DNA of 64,000 bases, taken from contig OX439127.1 in NCBI GenBank assembly GCA_949318235.1, positions 1,297,617 through 1,361,616 of the forward strand. Reading direction: 5' to 3'. The notes below the pieces were generated by a model. It saw only the letters and a program-made list of their open reading frames with translations. It was not told the origin of the DNA and did not search any database. This DNA comes from Ecdyonurus torrentis. Taxonomy: Eukaryota; Arthropoda; Insecta; Ephemeroptera; Heptageniidae. The translations under genes and the position numbers were made by a program. Of the stretch, positions 25,602 through 39,619 are shown piece after piece (the first letter of the stretch is position 1; each line of letters opens with the position of its first letter).

Positions 25602-26312
25602 ATACGTGAAGCAATAAAATTTTATTGAGTTTTTAAATATTGAAATATGAAAACTGATAATTGATATTAATTCATTTAAATTTTAATGCATGAATATTTC
25701 ATATATTTAATTCGCTGATAAATTTCCATCGAATAAATATGTTAATAAATTAATTATATCATATTGATAGTTTGTTTCTGGATTGATTTTTTTTGTTCTT
25801 AGGGAGAAAATTTAGATACAAATTAAGAGGAACAGCTAATTAAACATCAAGAAGTAATTATTTCACCAAGGAACGAAGATGAAAGTGACTGAGGTAACGC
25901 TTCAGATTAAGTAGCTTATATTTTCAAAGATTTAATTTTAAGAATAAGAATTATTTATCATAACTATTATTATTTAGTTAGTAAAGTAAAATACTCACAA
26001 TTAATTAAATATGAGCAATTTAAATAATACGAAGTTTTATACAATGCAACGTGATTTTAGTATGTTGTTATACATTTAAGGCACATTTAATACTTAAATA
26101 CTTTAATACTGTATTCTGTTACGAAATTTTATTATTGATTTTTTTACAGTATGACCGAAATAAATATAAAAGTTATATTACTATTTTATTTATTTAGCTG
26201 TTGTTATAGTTTTAGTTTACCAAAAACAAGTAATGTTGTAAAACCCCATATATATATATATATATATATTTATATTAATTATTCATATTTTGTTACTTAT
26301 TGTTATTATAAT

Positions 26313-27006
26313 TTAGGATAGTATAGTATAGGATAGGATAGGATAGGATAGGATAGGATAGGATAGGATAGGAAAGACTAGTATAGGATAGGATAGGATA
26401 GGATAGGATAGGATTGGATAGGATAGGATAGGATAGGATAGGATAGGATAGGATAGGATAGGATAGGATAGGATAGGATAGGATAGGATAGGATAGGATA
26501 GGATAGGATAGGATAGGATAGGATAGGATAGGATAGGATAGGATAGGATAGGATAGGATAGGATAGGATAGGATAGGATAGGATAGGATAGGATAGGATA
26601 GGATAGGATAGGATAGGATAGGATAGGATAGGATAGGATATGATAGGATAGGATAGGATAGGATAGGATAGGATAGGATAGGATAGGATAAGATAGGATA
26701 GGATAGGATTGGATAGGATAGGATAGGATAGGATAGGATAGGATAGGATAGGATTGGATAGGATAGGATAGGATAGGATAAGATAGGATAGGATAGGATA
26801 GGATAGGATAGGATAGGATAGGATAGGATAGGATAGGATAGGATAGAATAGGATAGGATAGGATAGGATAGGATAGGATAAGATAGGATAGGATAGGATA
26901 GGATAGGATAGGATAGGATATCATAGGATAGGATAGGATAGGATAGGATAGGATAGGTTAGGATAGGATAGGATAGGATAGGATAGTATAGGATAAGATA
27001 GGATAC
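26313..27006. repeat. (GGATA)n pentanucleotide satellite, ~690 bp
   Basis: About 138 pentamers with sparse one-base variants (GGATT, TGATA, AGATA, GGTTA). The long minus-strand frame repeating I-L-S-Y-P is this array read as protein. The rotation ATAGG differs by one base from the arthropod telomeric unit TTAGG. Confidence 0.98.
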
Positions 27007-27516
27007 GAAAGGAAAAGATGGGAAAGAGGGACTGTGTTAAATAACTTTAAGCCAAACACCTTTTTAATTTCTACTTTATATTGCTATGCTTTTTTGTATC
27101 AAATATCTAAAAAAATATCTACAAATATTTTTCGAGTTGCTATAGAAATTATCAATGCATCTCCATAAACGGTAATGTTAACATTTATTTAATTTAAATA
27201 TTTAATAAAACTTTTTGAAAAGAATCCACTGTGAACAGAGTCTTTGATTTCCACAGTAGCAAGAAATGATGTTAATTTCTCTAAATAAAAATGCATCAGG
27301 AAAATGCAATAAAAAAATATTAAAAAATGAGGACTTATAATTAATGTAGTTAACTGCTACAAAAAAGAAGAAACTTAATGTATTTATAACAAAATAAACT
27401 TAAAACAATATATGTAGGCTAGAGGGCTAACAATAATAAATGCTTTATACTTTGCTAACTGTTTTTTGCAAATAAATAAATAATACCAAATCAACATGTA
27501 TTTTCTTTATTTATTT

Positions 27517-27720
27517 TCAAAAAACATAATTAAACAACAAATATTCATATGGCTTGCAGATGGAGCACATCGCTGTGTTATAATATTTTTGGTATAGAAA
27601 AGTTAGAAGGCATATATTTTGTTGTGTTTGTGGAGTTAAAATATTAGACACCGGAATTTTTCTATTTTTTTTAAAACTTGTACCTAAACAAGGCGATTTT
27701 TTTCGTAAAAAATGATGCAT
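27517..27720 (-). repeat. Right copy of the inverted pair flanking (GGATA)n
   Basis: The minus-strand frame contains QQNICLLTFLYQKYYNTAMC, the counterpart of the plus-strand copy at 25407-25601. Nothing else of note is seen here. Confidence 0.55.
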
Positions 27721-28229
27721 ACTTCTAAAAAAATGTTTTTTTTAACAATGGTGAAAACTGGTTTAAAATATGGAAAAACGTAAAATGGCATAAAATTTGT
27801 TAATTTATACTTCAATAATAAATAAACAATGTTAAAGACGTTTTATTATTTTAAACAAAAATTATAATAATTTGCCATAGAAATACATGGGGTTGACAAA
27901 AATATACGATATTTAGTACTACAATATTATCATTATATTATTTAACATAATTTTTTTAACTTTATTTACTTGTATTTTTTTTTTATTTTATATAAAATAA
28001 TGTGTATCTACATTAAATTTTGATAATTTTTTTTAATGTTATTTAATATTGACAGTTATAACAATTCTAATAGCAACCCAAATTATTGTATCAATATATT
28101 TCCCAACTCATTATAACAGTCAGATGTATAAATTGTTTACTTTTTTTTTATTTAGAGTATTATGGGCTAATTTTTTTTGTCTCATATATATTTAATAATA
28201 CTTTTTTTATTTTTCTTACATGCACTTAA

Positions 28230-28610
28230 CCCTAGAATGATTTGATTAAAATAGTAACAAGAACGGTGCAAGTGGTCAAAAAGACCAAAGTTTTATATAT
28301 AATAATATCTTTGGTTATAATAGAGCTATAAATTTGAATCTTTTTTCTAAATACTCGTAATTTAATGCCAAAAATTGTGAACGTATTTTAAAGTAATTAA
28401 TTTTTAATATAGTGTTACTTGAAAAAATGAACGACCTTTTTAATTATACACATTTTTTTTTTCATCAGGTAAAGATTTTGAGGTTGGGTAAAATAACAAG
28501 AGGGGAGATTCACTTCCGCAACCGTGACGAGTTAAAAGCAATAAATTATCCTTGTCTAGCTGATTAAAGTGAAGTCATTCTAAGATTTTCAATAGATTTT
28601 TATTTTTACA

Positions 28611-28685
<75 letters not shown>

Positions 28686-28898
28686 TGTCTCTATCTCCAT
28701 CATCTCAATCAATTTTTGTTGCGTAAAATAACTACCCTTGCTATCTACTATTTACCGGAACTTTTAAAAATATCAATTTTAATTTTTAAAGAATATTATA
28801 CTACAAAAAAGTATTTTTTATTAAATTATTATATTTCCGTATTATGAATATAATAAATAATTGCAATAGACTTTGGTTTGGATAATTTTGGTTGCAAT

Positions 28899-28951
<53 letters not shown>

Positions 28952-29658
28952 GCAAAAGAATTTTTTTGATTTTATTGCACTGTGTAAAAAAATTATAATA
29001 CTATTAATTACTAAAATATTAATATTATAGTATTTTTTTTGCAAACGCACCATTATTTACATGGTTTTTATATTATATTATTATCTTTGTTTTATAAATC
29101 CTCTTTATAAGAATAATTTTTTTTCTAATGAATCTCTATAATAATTAAAAAAAATATATATAATATATAAAACCATAAACGTCAATAACTTTGAAAATCA
29201 AAACACTTTATATACAAAACGTATGTTTTTACATACAAGGCTAAGAAAACCTAACACTATATCCTTTGAATATAAAAAAGTATACATAAAACTAATTCTC
29301 CCTTATTTTCTAAAAGTTGTCTAAAATCCTTCAAGAGAGGTAAAGTCATAAACCTTTTTCTCCCCTCTAGATGACTTCCTCCCTCACGCTGTACGTTGTC
29401 TCTTTATATTATGCTGCTTTTCACACGTGTTATTACGTGGACTTTTTGACCACTCAGCACCGTTCTAAGTTGAAAATTTTTCATTAATTTATGTAAATTC
29501 GCCTAATTAACATAAATTATCAATTTTTTTTTAAAAAAATTGAAAAAATTATACTTGACAAAGTCAAAAAATGCCAAAGAAAACGATTAATTTTTTATTA
29601 AAGAAATTACATTTAAAGTGGTGTTCGGTCGAAAAGACCACGTCTATACGTTCTAGGG
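28230..29658. mobile_element. Non-autonomous piggyBac-family element, TTAA target duplication
   Basis: Left end TTAA-CCCTAGAATGA (TTAA at 28226-28229) and right end TACGTTCTAGGG-TTAA (TTAA at 29659-29662) give an 8-bp inverted terminus CCCTAGAA and the TTAA duplication diagnostic of piggyBac. Subterminal hairpins of the form GGTC-NAAAA-GACC lie at both ends (28274-28288 and about 29629-29642). An internal inverted copy of the left block (AGAACGGTGC--AGTGGTCAAAAAG-CC) is at about 29432-29470. The interior has two (CT)n tracts and no transposase. At 1429 bp it is a long MITE-type derivative. It would have been moved in trans by a piggyBac transposase; the one at 3.4-10.9 kb ends in a different sequence (CCCTTATT), so it is probably not the partner. 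Confidence 0.88.
28613..28681. repeat. (CT)n microsatellite
   Basis: About 34 CT units inside the non-autonomous piggyBac element; a second tract of about 24 units lies at 28902-28950. Confidence 0.97.
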
Positions 29659-30019
29659 TTAAATCTCAATATAACGTAATTTTATGATTGCGAAGTAATT
29701 TCACCGGCCCCACTGAAATTTGTAGTAAAACAACTTTGACCTCTCTTCTTTTTTTTTAATTTTTTTTCAAAATGAAAAAAAAAAATAAAAATTGTTAAAA
29801 ACCTTGAAAATGATAAAAAATGGTAAAAAAAGTTAAAAAATGATAAAAATGGTGAAAACCCAAAAAATGTTAGTGAATAATGAAAACAAATGGGCCTTAA
29901 TTGACTTTATTTTGCGTAATTTACACACATTTTTTATTTAAAGTGACTTAATATTGACAAAAAAAAGTGATGAAACTAATTTTTCCACCCCCCTTTATAG
30001 TGCGAGAAAAATAAAGGTT

Positions 30020-30023
<4 letters not shown>

Positions 30024-30104
<81 letters not shown>
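30024..30104. repeat. (TA)n microsatellite
   Basis: About 40 TA units in AT-rich non-coding DNA. Confidence 0.97.
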
Positions 30105-31697
<1,593 letters not shown>

Positions 31698-32446
31698 AGA
31701 TAGAGATTGCGAAGTCCAGAAAGTTTAAATATTCTCAGATTGAAACTGCTGTGTTCAATCACTAGTGAGGGATGACGCACCTTCTTGTTGAAACAATTAT
31801 CGCCTTTCTGAGGCTATTTTCTTCATCAAGAGGACCACTTTATTTATTTTTACACGGAAGTACACGGTTGTTTTACATTTTTACATTTTTCCAAGAAAAA
31901 TAAGTGGAATTTCATTACTATTACTGAATAACAGTCCCAGGATATGGTCTTAAGCAAAAAACGTTTTTTGTTATTAACTGTTAATTAACTGTTTTTGCTA
32001 ATACAGAAACATTGTTTGGGTCTTTGGCAAGCCTACTGACCTTTTTTTGCGGCTGTCACGGGTCGCTTGTCCTTTCTGTTTTTTTTTTTATGGCATTTAT
32101 GTGAACAATCTCTCATCAGAAAACTATCGTAAAAACCTTCAATTTTGCTCTTTATAAAACATCATTTGTTTGTACCTTTTAAAATTCTGGTTTCTGTTAT
32201 TTTATGATCAAAACTGACGAACTTATAAATCTTGATTAAACTTAATCTTATAAACAGTGCAATACTAAAAAATATAGAAATAAATTAAATTTAAGGCTAA
32301 AAAAAGTTTTATTCTATGTAGAATGCCGAAGTTTTTAGATTCTGGATGAAAATGACATTATGCCAAGGAATAGCATGCAATTTAGGTCATAGATCTGAAT
32401 TTCCAATATTAAAAATGATACTATTTTTTCAATTAAACATATTATT

Positions 32447-33815
32447 TAAGGCTGAATGTAACACAGTTGGTTATTTATTTTATCTTTGAAATTTAATTTT
32501 TCGTTTAAGATCGGTAGTTTGTGTTGCTTCCTTTAAAGAATTAAAGATTCGTGGCTTTTGATTGGTTTCACAGACAGAATTCCTAGACAATAGTCCGGGA
32601 GATTAAAATGTGACAAAAGAGCTTTACCCATAAACATTAGTATGAAAATTTCAGTGGTTATAAAGAAATTCAAATTACGAAAATTTCCCTAATAGAGTAA
32701 AATCATTATTCATAGTACACATTTTTACTCACCCATCTTGAAACATCATTATTTTATTGATGAAAACAAAAAAATAATAATAAAACTTAGTTTGCCAACA
32801 TCTACAATATTACATTTACCCATGCTTAGTTTTACTGATTAACGTTTTAGTGCCAGTCACGTATGTTTACTTAGAAGAGTAACCAAATTGTCACTTAATT
32901 CTTTTAATACAATCTTAATATTAGAAACTCATAAGAAAGATAAAATAGAAACTAAGTTCTTAAGTTAAAGAAAAGAGAGGTAATACTCTGTTAGTATATG
33001 TTGGCACCTTATGTAAAGTTCCATTATAAAAATCTGTAAAAAATTATTATGTATCTTATATAAACTAACGCATTAACTTTTTTATGGTATCTGCTGCCGT
33101 TCTTGCAAATAAAAATAAAATAATGACGAGGAAAATAAAAGTTTTGTAAACTTTTACGTAGAGCTTTTTTATAGAAAATTTTCCATATGATTTCAACATA
33201 TTGTGCCGCTTTTAGAAGATTTTTGCATACAATTTCATATTGTCAATAACATTTGAATAATTGTTTGGCATTATACGATATTTGGCATTACAAAATTTCA
33301 ATTTCTAGAACGATTTTAAAAGTTTATGAATTTAAATGTCAGGAAAGCATGCTATAAGTTCAAATTAACTTATTTATCGGTCTTTCAGATAAAACAATTT
33401 TTTATTTAATATCCTCTATAAGTCAACTTGTTCTTTTTTAAGTATTCCGACACATAATTATTTTGTAAAAGACTTTAAGAAATAATAAAATGTAAAATGT
33501 AAAAAACTGCATTAGAGATGAGTATAAAGTTACATATGGAACCACTTGAAAGTATATAATATAAGCAAGCTTACCTTTAAAAATAACGAAAACATTCCAT
33601 TATGGTAATTGAATTATAGAAAAGGAGAAATGTACTTTTTAGGAATTTCACAATATACCAGAAATTTGCTTTAAGAATTTCTTTGAATGGGCTTTGCGAT
33701 TAAAAATAAATATTTATATATATGTATAAGTGTGCTAATAAAATTGTACCACTAAGCCGCAATCGATAATAAATGCCTCGTTATTCCGCTGTTACCCTTA
33801 GCAACGTGTAAAGAA
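32447..33815. repeat. Copy 1 of a ~1.4-kb direct duplication
   Basis: It starts TTAAGGCTGAATGTAACACA and ends near GCAATCGATAATAAATGCCTCG...AACGTGTAAAGAAG. Shared landmarks with copy 2 (35474-36900) come in the same order: TTTTTCGTTTAAGATCGGT, ACAATAGTCCGGGAGATTAA, GTCAGGAAAGCATGCTATAAGTT, TTCACAATATACCAGA. No coding frame is conserved between the copies, so it is probably an unclassified non-coding transposon or an old segmental duplication. Confidence 0.8.
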
Positions 33816-34019
33816 GCTAAGGAGGAAATGCAAGCTCTCCTGCAATAATATAAAATGTATTATTTTAAATGTCGGTCAGTTTAATATAATATTAGTTAAA
33901 GAAAAATGTCATGATCAAATAAAATATAAAAGAAAGAAGAAAAAGAAAATAAATATCAAGTGTTATAAGCATTTTTTAAACCTACATTTAATAGAAAGAT
34001 GATGAAAAATTTTAGACAG

Positions 34020-34320
34020 CAATAGGAATTTTTAAGAAATAAAAAGGTAACATACTATCGCTCTTTCAGACGGGAATTTGCAAACTGCAACCACTTAATA
34101 CAAAGAACATTTAATGTCACATCATGGTGAACAGAAATGTGCTCACTTTGAAATGCAAGATAATAAAAAAAAGCACATTAAGGAAACATTTTCAAAAACT
34201 TATGTAGCGTGAATATTAAACAGATCGATCAAAACCAAACCTCACACGTGTAGAGAAAATTCAACTTCTACAAGGTAATATCTACTGTTCAAAATCAATT
34301 CGGCAACTTGAATTTTTACA
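34020..34320. repeat. Dispersed repeat, inverted partner at 46.1-46.5 kb
   Basis: The segment ATCGCTCTTTCAGACGGGAATTTGCAA...CAACCACTTAATACAAAGAACATT...GTGCTCACTTTGAAATGC...TTCTACAAGGTAATATCTACTGTTC matches the reverse complement of about 46190-46470 with moderate divergence. It is non-coding. It lies between the two copies of the 1.4-kb duplication. Confidence 0.7.
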
Positions 34321-35131
34321 AATAAGCGCAATAAGCCGAATATATATTGTTTTATTTTTTTATTTTAACTTCTTCGTTATATTTTGAATACAACGTTCGT
34401 CCATCTAAATTCCTCACTTGGATCTTGCATGCTGTTTCAACTTCAAGAAAATATTAATACAGTTTTTTAGTATTTAAATTATATATTAATAAAAATTGTT
34501 AGCATAGAACATTATTTAGTAATTCTACAATATTTCCATTAACACATTTTTGTGTAGTGATTTAAAATTAAAAGAAATTTTTCCTTTATAAATAAAAGAT
34601 TCATTCTTATGTCATGAAGTTAACTTTTGCTCTTTTAGTTTATCAAAGTTGTTTACATATACACAATACGAAACGTTTATTGTACGTAGTTAATAAATTT
34701 GAACTTTTCTAAAAGGTTTATCAAATTTAACAAATTATTCTTACCAAATATACCAAAAGACAATTTTTATGACTAATTATTGGTTACTCTACCTGCTGTG
34801 TAAATTTTATACTATTTTCTTTTGTTGCAAAAATGCTCGCAATTACGTTTTCATTGTTTCTTTTTATAATATTTATATTTATTCTATTTATATTTTTGAT
34901 ACACACAGTAACTACTCATTAACTCAAATATTCAAAAAAAAATATTTATACGTTATACGTATATTTAAAATTTATTAACTGAGTTATTGAAATAAATAAA
35001 TTATAATTAAATGAAACAAAAAACTTAATAGTCATTGCTGTCTTAAACCGCACGCGTACACAAGTACACGTAACAGTCAGAAAAATCTTCTTAAGCAATC
35101 GCGTGGAAAATCTTTAATTATTCATCTTCAT

Positions 35132-35350
35132 TTGTCCATGACGGAGGATACGCAGGATTATCAATACAAACAATACACTGTTTTTCACAATGAAAGACTG
35201 CAGCGAGCGAGAAGAGCGGGCGTCGTACCTTTCAGCACCCAGCCAAATATTTTTTCTATCAATCTTTGCTCCCATGTTACACAACAGAGTCTTCCCCTTC
35301 ATACAACATCAAAATATCCCTATTTTGAAAAAAATAGTGGGGACATGTAG
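35132..35350 (+). other. Short frame in a GC-richer patch, unrecognised
   Basis: A 72-codon frame (YTVFHNERLQRARRAGVVPF and onward) lies in a patch (35040-35300) with more balanced composition than its surroundings. There is no domain and no splice support; the opposite strand is also open for 62 codons. It is probably a fragment of a repeat or chance. Confidence 0.2.
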
Positions 35351-35473
35351 CAGTCACAATTAGAAACTAACGTTTCTGGTTTTATAAATGTGGGACGAAA
35401 ACTTTCTACTGAGGATGCGGGTTTATTTTGCGGGTCTATAATGCGGGTCTATATTGCGGTTCTTGATATTTTT

Positions 35474-36900
35474 CAAGGCTAAATGTAACACACTCTCTTT
35501 GTTAAAATTTTTTTGAAATACAATTTTTCGTTTTAGATCGGTTATTTGAGTTGCTATCTTTTAAGAATTAAAGATTCATAGCTTTTGCTTGTTTTACAAA
35601 CAGACTTATATAATACTAAGAATTATACTTCCTAGACTTAGACTTATACTTTCTTGACAATAGTCCGGGAGATTAATAGGGACAAAAGAGAGTAAACCAT
35701 TTACATTTGTATGAAAGTAGCATTGATTATTAAGGAATTTCTATTGTTAAAGTTTTTCTTATAGAAGAAAATTATTAATCAAAGTGCACAATTTTTACTC
35801 CCTCCTTGAAACCTCATTATTAATGCTGAAAAAACAAAATATTCACACTTTGTGTGTCAAGGTACACAAATTAACATTTACTCATGCTCAATTAGGCTGA
35901 TTCAAAAGTTTTCGGGAGAGCCACCTTCATGGACTTAGGAGATTAAGGTACTAAAGTGTCACCAGAATCTTTTAATACAATAGGAATTTTTTTTAAAATC
36001 TTTAAAGAGTTAAAATAGAAAGTAAGTGCTTCAGTTAAAAAAAGATAGGTTAAACTCAGTAACGTTAAATTAACATTATTTAGTTAGTAACAATATGTTA
36101 GAACCTTAAGTAAAATTACATGAATCAAAAACTGTAAAATTTCTAAGATTTCTAATATAAACAAAGTCAATTTAGTTTTTTGTTGTACCTAAGTTCCATA
36201 AAATAGCAATATTAGATTTACTGCTGCTCTTGCAAATTCAATTTAACAGTGACGAGCAAATAAATTGTTATTTTCCGTTTAGCTGTTAAATAGAACTTTT
36301 TAACATAAGATCCTAACAAAATATGCCACGCTTTTTGTATACAATTTCATATAGTAATTAACATTTGAATAGTAGTTTAGCATTATAAGATAAATTGCAT
36401 TACAAAATCTAAATATACAGAATGACCTTCTAAAATTTATTAATTTAAATGTCAGGAAAGCATGTTATAAGTTTAAATTAACTGATATCTCGTGGTTTAA
36501 AAAAAATTATTTTTTATTATTTTTTTGGATCAAAGCTTGTTTTTGATTACGTTTTTTCGACACATAGCCATTTTTCAAAGATTTTAAGCAAAATGTAGTA
36601 ATAAAACAATAAAAAAGTACCTTAGAGATAAGAATAAAGGATATTATGCAACTGCTTAGTAGGTATAGAATAGAAACAAGCCTAAGAAAAAGCAAATTAA
36701 ATGTTTTTACTTATCTACATTAAACGACTTTCACAATATACCAGATATTATATTCACAATGTCCTTAAAAGAGATTCTGATTAAAAATAATTAAATATTT
36801 ATATGGATAACTTTGCTAGAAAAAATGTCAACCACGCAGTTGCAATTGATAATAAATGCTACGTAATTCCACTCTAACCCTCAGGAATGTGTGAGAAAAG
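35474..36900. repeat. Copy 2 of the ~1.4-kb direct duplication
   Basis: It starts CAAGGCTAAATGTAACACAC and runs to TTGCAATTGATAATAAATGC...CTCAGGAATGTGTGAGAAAAG. Relative to copy 1 it has an insertion of about 35 bases near 35605-35645 (TTATA...CTTAGACTTATACTTTC). The offset between copies is about 3.03 kb. Confidence 0.8.
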
Positions 36901-37179
36901 GTAGATTTTTTATGGAGTTTAAATTCTTCAAGGATTCGAGATGCTTCTACTAACCTATAGTAGTAGGAAGGATAAATGCCTCAATTTGTAAAATGATACG
37001 CAGGAACAACCAAGCTGTTAGTTTGATAGTCCAAAGTTGAGGTGCGATAGCTTGTGTTTTTTCTGTGCTATTGGTTGCGTCCTGGGGGAAAGTAGTTGGA
37101 CCGTAGATGGCATTTTTGAGAGAAGTCAATAACTACTCCCCTTCTAACCCCACATTCCTTTTGCTGGTAGTGAAGAACT

Positions 37180-37700
37180 ATCCGTCGTCTTATAATTTTG
37201 ATTTGCTAGGTGCTGCATCCCGTGGTAAGGCCCAGTATGGTCAATATGATTAATACCGCAGTTTCACCCCAAAATATGCTTTTCTTTCACACCAAGATGA
37301 TGGGTGCGGACCAGGCGTTATGGCTAGGTATGATAATCTTCTGTTTCAACATATCTTTTGTGGCTGCACGGCGATATTCCCGCTGTGTATGGGATACTCA
37401 ATAGGGACGTTTTTTAATAGGATCCGCCCCTTGAACGTCAATCGAATGGGCAAGCATGTCAATAGATCCCAGATGTTTATCTCCGCATACCATTATGCTC
37501 TCATATTCATCTATTAATCTTAAAGTCTTCTCTTGATCAGCAGGATATTTGTAAGTTACATTGAAGAGCTCTATAAGTGTTAGAGTGTTGGTGTTTTCTG
37601 GCAGAACTGGCTATGCTCCTTGCGGTTCTTCTTCTTCTAGTACCTCTGTGATGAGACTGATAAATGCTGATGAAACTAGTGCGCACTAGGCATAGTCCTC
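37180..37700 (-). pseudogene. Ty3-like reverse transcriptase, N-terminal part
   Basis: On the minus strand from about 37590 the protein reads YKYPADQEKTLRLIDEY, then MLAHSIDVQGADPIKKRPY followed by a stop, VSHTQREYRRAATKDMLKQK and IIIPSHNAWSAPIILV. This is the classical H-x-I-x-x...P-I-K-x-R-P-Y...I-P-S-x-S-x-W-x-A-P-I-I-L-V start of Ty3-like RT. After that the frame breaks; only L-P-R-D can be made out near 37215. The catalytic YxDD is absent, so the copy is truncated. Confidence 0.75.
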
Positions 37701-37919
37701 TATTGTTTCGGTTACTTTTGCTCGACTGCTATGTTAGGGGTCACATAGATGAGCTGGCCTGGGGTTGAATTAGTAGGAACTACCATGATAGTGAAAGTTT
37801 GGGCCTGAAATTGTACCTTGACATTTTGATCTACTGTAATAGGTTCGGCCATTGAGCTTATGCTGTTAATTATATTGTCACTGATGTTAGAAATCTTACT
37901 TTCCTGAGTCACTTTCATA

Positions 37920-38480
37920 CCAGGCTCATTCTGGATTATTTCTGGCTAAAATTCCTGTTCCTTACCTTTATCCGTTAAGGTTAGGATACATTTTTCCTCA
38001 TTGCATTCCTGGTCTTGCCGAGAATCCTTTCTCATTTCGGTGGCCACTGATTTCTTGGGCAAGATAGTCCACTGCTGTGATGGAGATAGTCCTTCTAGGA
38101 AATGAACATCCACTGGTTCAATCCTATGCAATTTAAATTTTCCATGTGGAAATTCTAGAATTTCTTCGGTGACTAGAAATTTTCTTTTATTTCTAATAAG
38201 AAAATCTAGGCCCACTAAGCAGTGGCCTGTGACGTCATGCTCCATTATGCGTTCCCCTATCTGAATTGGTAAAGTAGCTTCTCCTTGGATAGATATCTTG
38301 TGACTTGAAGCACCTTGAGCTATAGATTCAATTTATCCTTAATTGTAATGCCTGAACATTTTTGTAGATGCTGTTAGTGGTGACGGAAACTACAGTGCCG
38401 CTATCTATTGTAAGATGCCAGGGCTTACCCTCAACCCTGGCTGTTTAATTCGGCTGCGGCTCTACTGATATTATTGCACT
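37920..38480 (-). pseudogene. Retropepsin-like protease of the Ty3-like element
   Basis: The catalytic D-S-G lies in PWHLTIDSGTVVSVTT (DSG at 38397-38405). After a frame break the chain resumes with G-A-S-S-H-K-I-S-I-Q-G near 38300, and the frame 37946-38245 carries HCLVGLDFLIRNK, the conserved G-L-D-F-L of retroviral-type proteases. The protein following (to 37712) links to RT. Protease cleaves the polyprotein. One frameshift is evident. Confidence 0.75.
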
Positions 38481-39533
38481 TGAGCTGCGGTGTACTAGTT
38501 TTTAGGCTGCTTAGGGCAGCAGAGAGGGCGGTGACCGTTGCTGTTGCAAAAACAACACATTATCATGTTACAATCCCTTATAGAATGGGCCGTGGATCCA
38601 CAATAAAACAATAGGGTACTGCCTGGTTTCTCCGGTTTGTGGTCTGTGTAGATCTCTGGTGGTCAATTTGTTGTTAACGAGGCTGGTGTTGAGGGTTAGT
38701 TATGTTGTAGTTTGGGTGGCTTTGATTTTGGTAATGTAAATTGGGGGAAGGACCTGGGTTCGTGTTACTGTAAGACTGTGTAATTTGATATGGGCTTGAG
38801 TTAGCCGCTTGTGGTTGTTGGGTCACCATAGCTACGTCTATCTCGCCAGCTCTTTCATTTGGTTCGAGCAAAACCTCCTCTATGGTCGCAGCATCGATAG
38901 CACTGTCCAGGTCTGTTGGGTTGCGAATAAGAACGAATCAACTGATGTCCTTGCGTACCCCATTGATAAACTGTGTGAAAATTCTTTTGTTTTCAGCGTT
39001 TGCTGCTGCGATACTTTTGTCCGTAGGATCTTCTAATATGACTTGTTTAATTTGACTGCCTATCTAACGAAGACGAGAAGCATATTCTGCGACATTCTCA
39101 CCTCTTCTTTGTGCCCAAGTTGTAAGTTTCATAACCTGTAAGTGGCGTGGTTCTCTAGGTCTAAATCTGGACCACAGTGACTTTTAAAGGGTTGCCCAAT
39201 TAGTTATAGCTGCGACATTATCCCTGACATGGGTTGCTGCAGAAACACGTAATCGTAATCTAGCTACTTGGAGCATCTGGGTTTCAGTCCATACAGATAA
39301 CTTTTGAGTTATTTCCATGTTTGTAATGTAGGTTTCTAGTGAGACCTCGTCATTACTGTGAATCTGAGCACGAGGTATGCTTGATTTTCAACATTGAAGC
39401 CATTGTTCGGCAGAGAACCTCCAGCTTCTCCGTTGATAGTGGCTATGAGGTACGGCTCACTCTCTAGTTTTTTAGGGTAATCTGGTTCGTGATGGCCAGT
39501 ATAGGTTGGATATAGGTTGTCATAACTTAACAT
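38480..39533 (-). pseudogene. Ty3-like gag with zinc knuckles
   Basis: The start is near 39533 (MLSYDNLYPTYTGHHEPDYP). The capsid-like core reads NDEVSLETYITNMEITQKLS, L-Q-V-A-R-L-R-L-R, TWAQRRGENVAEYASRLR, then NKRIFTQFINGVRKDIS and NPTDLDSAIDAATIEE, matching the F-x-N-G-L...P-x-x-L-x-x-A-I pattern of gag. A Gln/Asn/Pro-rich linker follows (38871-38674). Two CCHC-like knuckles come at about 38610-38530: FYCGSTAHSIRDC (first Cys lost) and CCFCNSNGHRPLCCP. Stops interrupt the core (for example WATL-stop near 39188). The protein would package element RNA. Confidence 0.78.
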
Positions 39534-39619
39534 CTTAGATGTTGATAGGTACGAATGTAAAATAATTTTATGTATTACTTAGTTTTGACTAGAATATATT
39601 CTGCCTAATGTACTGATTA

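Noticed and set aside
26313..26924. 203-codon minus-strand frame repeating I-L-S-Y-P
   Set aside because: It is the (GGATA)n satellite read as protein; any pentamer array without stops gives such a frame.
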